Position numbers and translations under genes: made by a program
The notes under the pieces: model-generated
Seen by the model: the letters and a program-made list of their open reading frames with translations, nothing else
Told to the model about the DNA's origin: nothing
Databases searched by the model: none
In this document: one piece after another, positions 42,695-50,759 of the stretch
How positions within the stretch are numbered: the stretch's first letter is position 1
Layout: every line of letters starts with the position of its first letter
Assembly (NCBI GenBank): GCA_900766195.1
Contig: CAAFUN010000148.1
Span: 1 to 64,000 of the forward strand
Length of the DNA stretch: 64,000 bases
Direction of reading: 5' to 3'
Source of the DNA: an uncultured Bacteroides sp.
Lineage (GTDB): Bacteria > Bacteroidota > Bacteroidia > Bacteroidales > Bacteroidaceae

Positions 42695-43294
42695 TTACGA
42701 TTTTACTATCCAATAAGTCTTTAACGTTTGCAATATCATAAAAGGTTTGAGTATAATATCTTTTGGCATATAGTCAAAACCTGAATAATAGCCTTGTCTG
42801 TCCTCATTCTTTTCTGTTAAGGTTCCGCTACTATAGTGTATGGAAATATATACATAATCTTGTTCAAACCCAAGTTTAAACGCTACAGATCCGGCAGCAC
42901 TCATAAATGTAGTGATTACGTTACCAGAGGAATCTGAATAACTATCATATCCAAAGTTTTTGTGCTCACGATAAAAGGTGTATATCAAATAAGCGTAAAC
43001 CTCTGCTGAATTTACAGGTTTTAATTTTTCTATTGTGACTAAAGTTGACTGTACTATGCTATCTTTATCAAAAACGACCATTACCGAAGCATCATTACAT
43101 TCATAAATCCCGTTGTATAGAACTGTATCGTTCTGAATCTTGTTTAAATCGTAAAAATTTGATTTCAGTATTTTGTCACAAGTCGAAAAGTTACTTTTCC
43201 CGATTATCACGTCTAAGAAATTAATGTCATCTTGAGCAGATAGTTGGATATTTACATAAAATAACAATAATAAAAGTCCTAATATTTTTTTCAT
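42695..43294 (-). CDS. Secreted protein of unknown function
   Basis: The 199-aa protein has a signal peptide (MKKILGLLLLLFYVNIQLSAQ, cleavage after LSAQ) and a mature part of about 178 residues with no motif that I recognise. It holds two cysteines (C39 and C66 in STCDKILKSNF and YECNDASV), which could form a disulfide, and many aromatic residues (YAYLIYTFYREHKNFGYDSYSDSS). It is convergent with the preceding secreted-protein gene. Both could belong to a species-specific pair, but nothing shows that they act together. Confidence 0.55.
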   Translation of the reverse strand: MKKILGLLLLLFYVNIQLSAQDDINFLDVIIGKSNFSTCDKILKSNFYDLNKIQNDTVLYNGIYECNDASVMVVFDKDSIVQSTLVTIEKLKPVNSAEVYAYLIYTFYREHKNFGYDSYSDSSGNVITTFMSAAGSVAFKLGFEQDYVYISIHYSSGTLTEKNEDRQGYYSGFDYMPKDIILKPFMILQTLKTYWIVKS

Positions 43295-43499
43295 TATTTT
43301 GATTATAATATTTCACACTATAAACAAGATAAGCGAATGTATTATCTCAATAGTTGACCATTGCCAACAACTTCATATTCTTTTCCAGCCGCTCTTGCCA
43401 CATCTTTTATTTAAGATAAGAAAAAAAAAACGACGTTTCGTCGAGATCACTCATATCCGCCATATATCCGGTTAGTATATACGAACAATCTTATCTATT

Positions 43500-43574
43500 T
43501 TACAATCTTATCTTAATAGGGTACTCCCCGTTCTTAACGCTTCTGCGAGCGTCTATTATAATATTAATTTCCAT
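43500..43574 (-). pseudogene. N-terminal remnant of a tyrosine recombinase (integrase), copy A
   Basis: The 24-codon minus-strand frame starting at ATG 43574 reads MEINIIIDARRSVKNG then EYPIKIRL and a stop. This is the arm-DNA-binding N-terminus of Bacteroides integrases, in which KNGEYPIKIR is very characteristic. The rest of the gene is absent. Confidence 0.65.
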
Positions 43575-43627
43575 ACAGCATATTATTTGCACAAAATTTG
43601 CACAGAATCAACGGTAAATATAAGGTT

Positions 43628-43789
43628 TTATAGGGAAATATTGGGAAACGAAAGACGTTTTCTTTTCGCATATATACAAAAACAGGCAGCTACATATATG
43701 CTCCGATCAAAGTCGAATAGTTTTATCTTAACGGGATACTCTCCGTTTTTAAGAGTCCCTCTCTTGTCTAATATTATACTTACTTTCAT
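43628..43789 (-). pseudogene. N-terminal remnant of a tyrosine recombinase (integrase), copy B
   Basis: From ATG 43789 the frame reads MKVSIILDKRGTLKNGEYPV then KIKLFDFDRSIYVA, matching the start of Bacteroides integrases (about 38 residues), then runs into unrelated sequence and a stop. It lies 146 nt from the 3' end of tRNA-Ser(GGA), the usual place of an integrase gene next to an attachment site. Confidence 0.7.
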
Positions 43790-43934
43790 TGTCTTTTTAT
43801 TTGCAAGGTATTTGCAAGGTCTTGTATGCAAATATGGTTATTTATTGTCAAATATGGGAATTTTGAGACTGAAAACAGACGGGTATGAAACGAAAAAAGC
43901 AGCTACAATATCCGTGTAACTGCTTGATTTACAG

Positions 43935-44022
43935 CGGAGAGAGCGAGATTCGAACTCGCGGTACACTTTTGGCGCACACACGCTTTCCAGGCGTGCCTCT
44001 TCAACCACTCGAGCATCTCTCC
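43935..44022 (-). tRNA. tRNA-Ser (anticodon GGA)
   Basis: The 88-nt gene has acceptor GGAGAGA/TCTCTCC, anticodon stem-loop CACGC-CTGGAAA-GCGTG (anticodon GGA), a long variable arm and GTTCGAAT T-loop. It follows tRNA-Ser(UGA) copy 2 by 40 nt on the same strand and probably shares its transcript. Confidence 0.95.
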
Positions 44023-44062
44023 AAAAAAAATAAGACTACCCTATGTAGTCGTTAAAAGTAAG

Positions 44063-44147
44063 CGGAGAGACAGGGATTCGAACCCCGGGAACCTCGCAGT
44101 TCAACGGTTTTCAAGACCGCCGCAATCGACCACTCTGCCACCTCTCC
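44063..44147 (-). tRNA. tRNA-Ser (anticodon UGA), second copy
   Basis: Identical over its full 85 nt to the tRNA at 34085-34169, with a few identical flanking bases on each side (AG before, AATACT after). Anticodon loop CTTGAAA. Confidence 0.95.
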
Positions 44148-44183
44148 AATACTATAAAGAAAAAAGCTTTCTCCAAAGCCGTG

Positions 44184-44213
44184 CAAAGGTACAAATTATT
44201 TTTAAATCCACAA
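44184..44213 (-). promoter_or_regulatory. Promoter of the tRNA-Ser pair
   Basis: On the minus strand a TTG -33 element (44211-44213), 19-nt spacer and TACCTTTG (44184-44191) precede tRNA-Ser(UGA). Confidence 0.7.
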
Positions 44214-44243
44214 GTTCCCTACTCTTTTTTCATGATTTAATCG

Positions 44244-44251
44244 TACTTTTG
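44244..44251 (+). promoter_or_regulatory. Promoter -7 element almost touching the mutS2 start codon
   Basis: TACTTTTG ends 4 nt before the ATG at 44256, predicting a leaderless or nearly leaderless transcript. Confidence 0.55.
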
Positions 44252-44255
44252 CAAC

Positions 44256-46835
44256 ATGATTTACCCACAAAGCTTTGAGCCTAAAATAGGCTTCGACCAT
44301 ATACGCCAGTTACTGAAAGAGCAATGTCTCAGCACACTAGGCGAAGAATATGTGACTGATATGGCTTTTTCTGATAACTTTAACGAAGTTGAAAATCGCC
44401 TCAATCTGGTCACGGAATTTATTCATATTATTCAAGAAGAAGACAACTTCCCGGCACAGTTTTTTTTCGATTTGCGACCTTCATTGAAACGGATACGCGT
44501 AGAAGGATTGTATCTGGACGAACAAGAACTCTTCGACCTACGGCGTTCTTTGGAAACAATTCATGGCATCGTTCGTTTTTTACAACAAGAAGAAGCGCCT
44601 GTATCCCCACTACCCTCACGTGGAAAAAACGGTCAAAGTGACTCCATAGCAGTAGCTAAATCACTATACCCTTGTTTGCAAGAGCTTTCAAAAGATATTC
44701 TGACTTTTCCTCTGTTAATACAAAAAATTAACGTGATTCTTTCACCGTATGGAAAGATAAAAGATAATGCTTCGCAAGAGCTGGCTCGTATCCGTAGGGA
44801 ATTAGCAGGAACAATGAGTGGAATTTCACGTTCGCTCAACGCCATATTACGAAATGCCCAATCGGAAGGTGTAGTGGACAAAGATGTGGCTCCCACTATG
44901 CGTGACGGGCGCTTGGTTATTCCTGTGGCACCGGGACTAAAACGTAAAATCAAGGGTATTGTACATGATGAATCGGCAAGCGGAAAGACTGTTTTTATAG
45001 AGCCCGCAGAAGTGGTGGAAGCTAATAACCGTATTCGCGAACTGGAAAGTGAAGAACGACGAGAGATTATCCGCATCCTCACAGAATTCTCAAGTTTACT
45101 ACGCCCGGAGATTCCTGCTCTATTAGATTCCTATGAATTTATGGGAAAGATTGATTTTATTCGTGCTAAAAGTCTATTTGCCATAAAGATATCAGGAATT
45201 AAACCGGCACTTGAAGACAAACAAATACTGGACTGGACTACGGCCATCCACCCCATACTCCAACTTTCATTGGCAAAACACGGCAAAAAAGTTGTCCCTC
45301 TTGACATTGAGCTAAATGAAAAACAGCGTATCCTGATTATTTCGGGTCCTAATGCCGGAGGAAAGTCGGTTTGCTTAAAGACTGTAGGATTGTTACAATA
45401 CATGCTGCAATGCGGCATTCCCATACCTGTACATGAACGTAGCTGTGCAGGCATATTCGAAAATATCTTCATTGATATTGGTGATGAGCAATCTATTGAA
45501 GACGACCTCAGTACATACTCTTCACACCTTACCAACATGAAGGTGATGATGAAGCACTGCAATGAAAAAAGCCTCATCCTGATAGATGAATTTGGAGGAG
45601 GTACAGAACCTCAGATTGGTGGTGCTATTGCCGAAGCAGTGTTAAAGCGCTTTAATGAAAAAAGAACTTTTGGAGTAATCACCACTCATTATCAGAATTT
45701 AAAGCACTTTGCCGAAGATCATGAAGGAGTGGTTAACGGTGCAATGCTATATGACCGGCATTTGATGCAGGCTCTTTTCCAACTACAGATTGGAAATCCA
45801 GGTAGTTCTTTTGCAGTAGAGATAGCTCGTAAAATAGGACTTCCGGAAGATGTAATATCGGATGCCTCCGATATTGTGGGAAGAGAATATATTAACGCAG
45901 ACAAATATCTTCAGGATATAGTTAGAGATAAGCGATATTGGGAAAGCAAACGACAGAATATCAGGCAACGGGAAAAGCAAATGGAAGAAACCATTGCAAA
46001 ATATCAGTCAGAAGCTGAAGAGTTGCAGAAATCGCGCAAGGAGATTTTAAAGAAAGCCAAAGAAGATGCCGAGCAATTGCTTCGTGAAACCAATGCGCGA
46101 ATTGAGAATACGATACGTACTATCAAGGAAGCACAGGCTGAGAAAGAAAAGACACGGCTTATACGTCAGGAGTTGGATGATTTCCGTCAGACAGTAGAGA
46201 AGAAAACATCTAAAGACACCGAGGATGAGATACTCCGTAAAATGGAAAAACTCAAAGAGAAGCAGAATCGTAAAAAAGAAAAAAAGACCGATAAGAAATC
46301 TGTGCATGATGATGTTTCTAAAGCGCGGGAAATGCAAAAGGTCAAAGAGGAAGCTGAGCGATTGACTGCCATTGTTGCCGGAAGTAATGTAAAGATGAAA
46401 GGCCAGACTTCAATTGGTAAAGTGCTGGAAATAAATGGAAAGAATGCAATTGTAGCCTTTGGAAATATCAAGACAACAGTCAAAGTTGACAGATTGGAAA
46501 GAAGTAACGCTCCTGCACCTAAGGTAGAAGTGTCAACAGCAAGTACATTTGTCAGCACACAAACGCAAGACAATATGTACGAAAAGAAATTACACTTTAA
46601 ACAAGAGATTGACGTACGCGGTATGCGTGGGGATGAAGCTTTGCAGGCAATAACTTATTTCATCGACGATGCCATTCAAGTAGGAGTATCACGAGTACGT
46701 ATTCTCCACGGCACAGGAACGGGTATTTTAAGAACATTAATACGCCAATATTTGCAAACCGTACCCGGTATACAGCACTTCGCCGATGAGCATGTACAAT
46801 TTGGTGGAGCAGGCATCACTGTAGTCGACATATAG
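44256..46835 (+). CDS. mutS2: MutS2-family endonuclease/ATPase
   Basis: The 859-aa protein has the MutS core and ATPase (Walker A SGPNAGGKSVCLKTVG at about 365; Walker B with LILIDEFGGGTEPQIGGAIAEAVL; ITTHYQNLKHFA). A long coiled coil of charged residues (about 540-690) and a C-terminal Smr nuclease domain (about 785-859; EIDVRGMRGDEALQAI, RILHGTGTGILRTLIRQYL) complete it. It lacks the mismatch-binding N-terminal domain of MutS, as expected for MutS2. Family roles are suppression of homologous recombination and rescue of collided ribosomes. Its length exceeds the usual 780-800 aa because of an insertion of about 40 residues near GKNGQSDSIAVA and a longer linker. Confidence 0.93.
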   Translation: MIYPQSFEPKIGFDHIRQLLKEQCLSTLGEEYVTDMAFSDNFNEVENRLNLVTEFIHIIQEEDNFPAQFFFDLRPSLKRIRVEGLYLDEQELFDLRRSLETIHGIVRFLQQEEAPVSPLPSRGKNGQSDSIAVAKSLYPCLQELSKDILTFPLLIQKINVILSPYGKIKDNASQELARIRRELAGTMSGISRSLNAILRNAQSEGVVDKDVAPTMRDGRLVIPVAPGLKRKIKGIVHDESASGKTVFIEPAEVVEANNRIRELESEERREIIRILTEFSSLLRPEIPALLDSYEFMGKIDFIRAKSLFAIKISGIKPALEDKQILDWTTAIHPILQLSLAKHGKKVVPLDIELNEKQRILIISGPNAGGKSVCLKTVGLLQYMLQCGIPIPVHERSCAGIFENIFIDIGDEQSIEDDLSTYSSHLTNMKVMMKHCNEKSLILIDEFGGGTEPQIGGAIAEAVLKRFNEKRTFGVITTHYQNLKHFAEDHEGVVNGAMLYDRHLMQALFQLQIGNPGSSFAVEIARKIGLPEDVISDASDIVGREYINADKYLQDIVRDKRYWESKRQNIRQREKQMEETIAKYQSEAEELQKSRKEILKKAKEDAEQLLRETNARIENTIRTIKEAQAEKEKTRLIRQELDDFRQTVEKKTSKDTEDEILRKMEKLKEKQNRKKEKKTDKKSVHDDVSKAREMQKVKEEAERLTAIVAGSNVKMKGQTSIGKVLEINGKNAIVAFGNIKTTVKVDRLERSNAPAPKVEVSTASTFVSTQTQDNMYEKKLHFKQEIDVRGMRGDEALQAITYFIDDAIQVGVSRVRILHGTGTGILRTLIRQYLQTVPGIQHFADEHVQFGGAGITVVDI

Positions 46836-46877
46836 GAAATTAATTTTCATGAGCACAATAATATTATAGAAACCGGT

Positions 46878-46908
46878 AAACAAACTCAAAGGAACCCTGT
46901 TTGTTTTA
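46878..46908 (+). terminator. Terminator of mutS2
   Basis: The 8-bp stem AAACAAAC/GTTTGTTT with a 13-nt loop is followed by TATT; weak but well placed after the gene. Confidence 0.5.
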
Positions 46909-47011
46909 TTAATGCTCTTAATATGTCGGACAATAAAAAGACATATCTTTAGCAACTGATTAGAAGCAGAAAGAGAAATGTAAATCATTAAACAAGAATA
47001 GAATACCAGCT

Positions 47012-48232
47012 ATGATGAAATCAATCAAAGAGTTATATCGTATTGGCACAGGTCCCTCAAGCAGTCATACCATGGGACCGCGAAAGGCTGCTGAGATTTT
47101 TCTGGAAAGACATCCTGAAGCATCTTCCTTCAAAGTGACACTCTATGGGAGTCTTGCTGCAACCGGCAAAGGGCATATGACCAATATTGCCATTACCGAA
47201 ACTCTACAGCCCATTGCCCCGGTTGAAATCATCTGGGAGCCCAAGATTTTTCTTCCTTTTCATCCCAACGGTATGAAATTCGTGTCCGTAGATGCGTCAG
47301 GTAGAGAAACCGACCAATGGACAGTATTTAGTATTGGTGGAGGAGCACTTGCCGAGGAGAATGGAGAAGACTCAGCAATAAGCACCCCTGATATATATGC
47401 CATGAGTCACATGACAGAAATTATGCTATGGTGTGAGCGTACAGGCAAAACATATTGGGAGTATGTAAAGCAATGTGAAGAGGAAGATATTTGGGATTAT
47501 CTGGAAGAGGTATGGAAAACAATGAAAGAGGCTGTCCGCCGTGGCCTCGAACAGGAAGGAGTACTACCGGGTCCATTGAACTTGCGCAGAAAAGCTTCCA
47601 CTTACTACATTCGTGCCAGCGGATACAAACAGTCACTACAATCACGTGGGCTAGTCTTTTCTTATGCTCTTGCAGTGAGTGAAGAGAATGCATCGGGAGG
47701 TACCATTGTAACTGCACCGACATGTGGATCATGTGGCGTTATGCCGGCAGTACTCTATCACCTTTCTAAAAGCAGAGACTTCAGCGATCTCCGTATTCTG
47801 CGTGCACTGGCTACTGCGGGACTTGTAGGTAATATCGTAAAAACCAATGCTTCAATATCCGGTGCAGAAGTTGGCTGCCAAGGTGAAGTAGGGGTAGCAT
47901 GCGCTATGGCATCTGCCGCTGCCAATCAGTTATTTGGCGGTAGTCCGGCGCAAATTGAGTATGCATCTGAAATGGGGCTGGAGCATCATTTGGGCATGAC
48001 TTGCGACCCTGTATGCGGATTGGTACAGATTCCTTGTATCGAACGGAATGCCTATGCGGCTGCCCGTGCACTTGATGCCAATCTTTATGCCTCATTTACC
48101 GATGGTATGCATCGCGTATCTTTTGATAAAGTAGTAGAAGTGATGAAAGAAACAGGTAACGACCTACCTTCCTTATACAAAGAGACCGGTGAAGGTGGAT
48201 TGGCTAAAGATTACAAACCAATGGGAGAATGA
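47012..48232 (+). CDS. sdaA: L-serine ammonia-lyase (iron-sulfur type)
   Basis: The 406-aa single-chain enzyme deaminates L-serine to pyruvate and ammonia. The N-terminal beta domain starts SIKELYRIGTGPSSSHTMGPRKAA, the family signature. The alpha domain holds the [4Fe-4S] cysteines: TAPTCGSCGVMPAVLYH, NASISGAEVGCQGEVGVACAMA and CDPVCGLVQIPCIERN. ATG 47012 and 47015 are adjacent alternatives. A TATCTTTA element at 46944-46951 could be its -7 region. With lutABC and pflB it feeds pyruvate metabolism. The symbol could equally be sdaB. Confidence 0.93.
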   Translation: MMKSIKELYRIGTGPSSSHTMGPRKAAEIFLERHPEASSFKVTLYGSLAATGKGHMTNIAITETLQPIAPVEIIWEPKIFLPFHPNGMKFVSVDASGRETDQWTVFSIGGGALAEENGEDSAISTPDIYAMSHMTEIMLWCERTGKTYWEYVKQCEEEDIWDYLEEVWKTMKEAVRRGLEQEGVLPGPLNLRRKASTYYIRASGYKQSLQSRGLVFSYALAVSEENASGGTIVTAPTCGSCGVMPAVLYHLSKSRDFSDLRILRALATAGLVGNIVKTNASISGAEVGCQGEVGVACAMASAAANQLFGGSPAQIEYASEMGLEHHLGMTCDPVCGLVQIPCIERNAYAAARALDANLYASFTDGMHRVSFDKVVEVMKETGNDLPSLYKETGEGGLAKDYKPMGE

Positions 48233-48240
48233 AAAGGCTT

Positions 48241-48792
48241 TCATTTTCTTAATACCCTGCAAGGATTTCCGGCTGCTACAACGTTAGCCGGAATATCTTT
48301 TGTTACCACACTCCCAGCCCCGATAACAGTATTTTCACCAATGCTGACTCCACTGAGCACTACTACTTGGGCACCAATCCATACATTATTGCCAACAGCT
48401 ATAGGATAAGCATATTCCAACCCTTCATTACGCTGCGCTATGTCCAGCGGATGTTCCGCTGTGTAAAAGCCACACCCCGGGCCAATAAAGACATTATCAC
48501 CGAATGTTACTTTCGCCTCGTCAAGTATGATGCAGTTGTAATTGATAAATAGATTTTCTCCGATTTCAATATTATATCCATAATCACAATAAAATGGTTG
48601 TTCTATGAGAAAATTATTACCTGTTTTCCCAAATAATTTACGGATAAGAGTATTTCTTCTCTCTCCATTTGAAGGAGAGGTGTGATTATACTCAAAACAA
48701 ATATTCTTGCAATAAGCACGTTCCTCTATCAATTCCTTGTCATAATTGGCATTATACAGTTCTCCGTTTGCCGCTTTTTCCTTTTCAGTCAT
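48241..48792 (-). CDS. Sugar O-acetyltransferase (maltose/galactoside acetyltransferase-like)
   Basis: I choose ATG 48792 (183 aa), because the frame extends upstream into the DUF4252 gene without similarity. The N-terminal Mac domain (MTEKEKAANGELYNANYDKELIEERAYCKNICFEYN) and hexapeptide repeats of a left-handed beta-helix (IEIGENLFINYNCIILDEAKVTFGDNVFIGPGCGFYTAEHPLD, IAVGNNVWIGAQVVVLSGVSIGENTVIGAGSVVTKDIPANVVAAGNP) match Maa/LacA enzymes. The catalytic His is in YTAEHPLD. Substrate sugar is not known. Confidence 0.88.
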   Translation of the reverse strand: MTEKEKAANGELYNANYDKELIEERAYCKNICFEYNHTSPSNGERRNTLIRKLFGKTGNNFLIEQPFYCDYGYNIEIGENLFINYNCIILDEAKVTFGDNVFIGPGCGFYTAEHPLDIAQRNEGLEYAYPIAVGNNVWIGAQVVVLSGVSIGENTVIGAGSVVTKDIPANVVAAGNPCRVLRK

Positions 48793-48847
48793 ATTTTCTG
48801 TATAATCTACTTTAAGATTCGTTGGGACTATCCCATATTTTAATACG

Positions 48848-49531
48848 CTACTCCCAGTCTTTGAATTGCTTTTCAATAGAATCTTCCAAATCCTTTCCAA
48901 ACTTTTTCCATTTATCGGAGTTCATCATGTCTTTAAGTGATTCCAAGCCATTCAATTTGCCAAGATTCTTCAAATTTTCAAGCCCTTGCAATGCATTATC
49001 TGCCAAACTAAGGCTTGCATCGGGCAAGGAATAAATAAAGCTATCGCCATCGTTCATGCTCGAATCTTGGTACATCATAATTCTTTGAATGTCCTTTAGA
49101 GTCATGTCTCCTTCCAGATAAACATACTTCAACGTTGCAGCACCGTCTATAATCATTATCAGTTCTTTTACCGTATCACCTTTTTTAAGAACATAGAATT
49201 CGGAACTGGAAACAACTCCCTTTTGCTTCATCAGCAACTCATACTTAGAAGAACCTACTATGGCACGAATATCTTTACGTAAGTTTTTCTTAATATTATT
49301 ATCCATTGTAGACAATATCTGCACGCTGTTTAATTTCCCTGAAACTTTACCAATATAAATATCCTTTGCAAACAGATTGGGATTCATTTCAATCATAGCT
49401 TTGGATATATAGACCGAAGATACTCCCTTCATGTCATTATATTCATTAAATAGATTTTTCTGAGCTTGGCAAAGCACCGGAAAGATCAATAATAATGTTA
49501 TTCCTATTATTTTATGGCATTTCATAATCAA
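48848..49531 (-). CDS. DUF4252-family secreted protein
   Basis: The 227-aa protein has a signal peptide (MIMKCHKIIGITLLLIFPVLCQAQ) and the DUF4252 region (VSSVYISKAMIEMNPNLFAKDI; YELLMKQKGVVSSSEFYVLKKGDTVKELIMIIDGAATLKYVYLEGDMTLKDIQRIM). Function is unknown; such proteins in Bacteroidales commonly follow ECF sigma/anti-sigma genes, as here. Its start overlaps the anti-sigma gene's stop by 4 nt. The C-terminal part (NLKNLGKLNGLESLKDMMNSDKWKKFGKDLEDSIEKQFKDWE) is helical and charged. Confidence 0.75.
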   Translation of the reverse strand: MIMKCHKIIGITLLLIFPVLCQAQKNLFNEYNDMKGVSSVYISKAMIEMNPNLFAKDIYIGKVSGKLNSVQILSTMDNNIKKNLRKDIRAIVGSSKYELLMKQKGVVSSSEFYVLKKGDTVKELIMIIDGAATLKYVYLEGDMTLKDIQRIMMYQDSSMNDGDSFIYSLPDASLSLADNALQGLENLKNLGKLNGLESLKDMMNSDKWKKFGKDLEDSIEKQFKDWE

Positions 49532-50061
49532 TTGTTTTTAGATTGTTCTTTCTTTGCATCACACCGCACACTATGCAGTTCTTTTTGAGTCTCCTTAACC
49601 TCAGCCACCCCTTTATTCAGATTAGCCGATACTTCTTTTAACGTGGACTGAAGCACCTGATAGGCCAAATTCGGATCGGAAAAAGTATCTTGTGGAGTAG
49701 GCGGACGCATATCTTCACGAAACGCTTTCATACTATAAGCTATGACAACAAGCAACAACAAAGTAGCGGCAATGCTACTCACCCATTTCCAATTACGCCT
49801 AGCACGATTTCGGTGAAAAAAGCGTCGTTCTTCTTCAGCCTTCTCATCAATCAGTCTTCCAATTTTATCCTCCAAGCCAACAGGAACAATAGTGTTCTGA
49901 ATATCTACCGCACAAAGTTCCTCAAAAAAAGCTTTCTCGCATTGCAAATTACAAGGTACTTCTTCTTGCTCGAAATACTCTTTTAAAATCTGCTCTTCAG
50001 ACTCTGTTGTTTTTCCGTCATAAAAATCGGCAAGCAACTTTTCAACTTCTTCTTGCTTCAT
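49528..50061 (-). CDS. Putative anti-sigma factor (single membrane helix)
   Basis: The 177-aa protein has a cytoplasmic N-terminal domain of about 88 residues (EEVEKLLADFYDGKTTESEEQILKEYFEQEEVPCNLQCEKAFFEELCAV, three cysteines), one transmembrane helix (about 91-111, WKWVSSIAATLLLLVVIAYSM) and a short periplasmic tail with a helix (LAYQVLQSTLKEVSANLNKGVAEVKETQKELH). The position after the sigma gene, with a 20-bp overlap of coding sequence, is that of an anti-sigma factor. I see no standard zinc-binding anti-sigma motif, so the assignment rests on layout and context. Confidence 0.7.
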   Translation of the reverse strand: MKQEEVEKLLADFYDGKTTESEEQILKEYFEQEEVPCNLQCEKAFFEELCAVDIQNTIVPVGLEDKIGRLIDEKAEEERRFFHRNRARRNWKWVSSIAATLLLLVVIAYSMKAFREDMRPPTPQDTFSDPNLAYQVLQSTLKEVSANLNKGVAEVKETQKELHSVRCDAKKEQSKNN

Positions 50062-50557
50062 AATGATCTAATTTATTAAAATCTTCCCGTATTTTTTTTC
50101 TAGCTCGCGATAATAATACGCGCACATTTACAGAATTTATTCCCGTAATATGTTCTATCTCTTCGTAAGAACATCCTTTGATATCACGCAACATCACTAT
50201 TTGCTGTTGCATTTGGGGCAAGCGGGCAATCAGGTCTCTGACTCGTTGCGCTTTATCCTTCACTTCGATATTGTCCGGTAAGGCAACGGCATGTGCAGTA
50301 GATAACGGCACAGCCTGCCTCCTAAAAAGGTATTTACCGGAACGCAACAAATCAAAACACATATTCTTTACCAAAGTGGTGCAAAAAGCTTCTAAGTTAG
50401 TGATAACAGTAAGTCCGTCGCGTTTTTCCCAAAGTTTCAGATAAGCCTCTTGTACCAAGTCTTCTGCATCGCCTGTATCCTCCAGCAACTGGTAGGCTAC
50501 GCAATACAACTTTTGGTGATATGGCAAAAACTCTCTCTTAAAACTTTCTGCATCCAT
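50042..50557 (-). CDS. ECF-type RNA polymerase sigma factor
   Basis: The 171-aa protein has sigma region 2 (YHQKLYCVAYQLLEDTGDAEDLVQEAYLKLWEKRDGLTVITNLEAFCTTLVKNMCFDLLR) and region 4 (RVRDLIARLPQMQQQIVMLRDIKGCSYEEIEHITGINSVNVRVLLSRARKKIREDF). It is the first gene of a sigma/anti-sigma/DUF4252 operon. A TATCTTTA element on the minus strand upstream (50588-50595) may be its promoter. Confidence 0.9.
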   Translation of the reverse strand: MDAESFKREFLPYHQKLYCVAYQLLEDTGDAEDLVQEAYLKLWEKRDGLTVITNLEAFCTTLVKNMCFDLLRSGKYLFRRQAVPLSTAHAVALPDNIEVKDKAQRVRDLIARLPQMQQQIVMLRDIKGCSYEEIEHITGINSVNVRVLLSRARKKIREDFNKLDHYEARRS

Positions 50558-50662
50558 GGAATTATAAGCACTTTTATCTTTTAGACGTAAAGATAGAGAT
50601 TATTGTTACAGCAACGGCGAAAAAAAGTAGAAGGCGCATCCTATTCGACATATACCAAAATA

Positions 50663-50735
50663 GTACCTGCTCCGTAGTTTATCCATATAATGCCCATATA
50701 TAGGCACTTTTTCGAATAAACTACGGAGCAAGTAC
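50663..50735. repeat. Long inverted repeat downstream of the yeiH-like gene
   Basis: Two 20-nt arms, at 50663-50682 and 50716-50735, pair except for one position (GTACcTGCTCC.../...GGAGCAaGTAC). The 33-nt loop contains TGCC/GGCA. It lies between the yeiH-like stop and the next ECF gene on the same strand, so it may terminate yeiH; it has no T-run. Confidence 0.6.
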
Positions 50736-50759
50736 GGTTCGGATAAGAAAGTAATAAAA

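Noticed and set aside
43587..43919. 110-codon plus-strand frame
   Set aside because: It is antisense to the integrase remnant; the minus-strand reading has recognisable homology.
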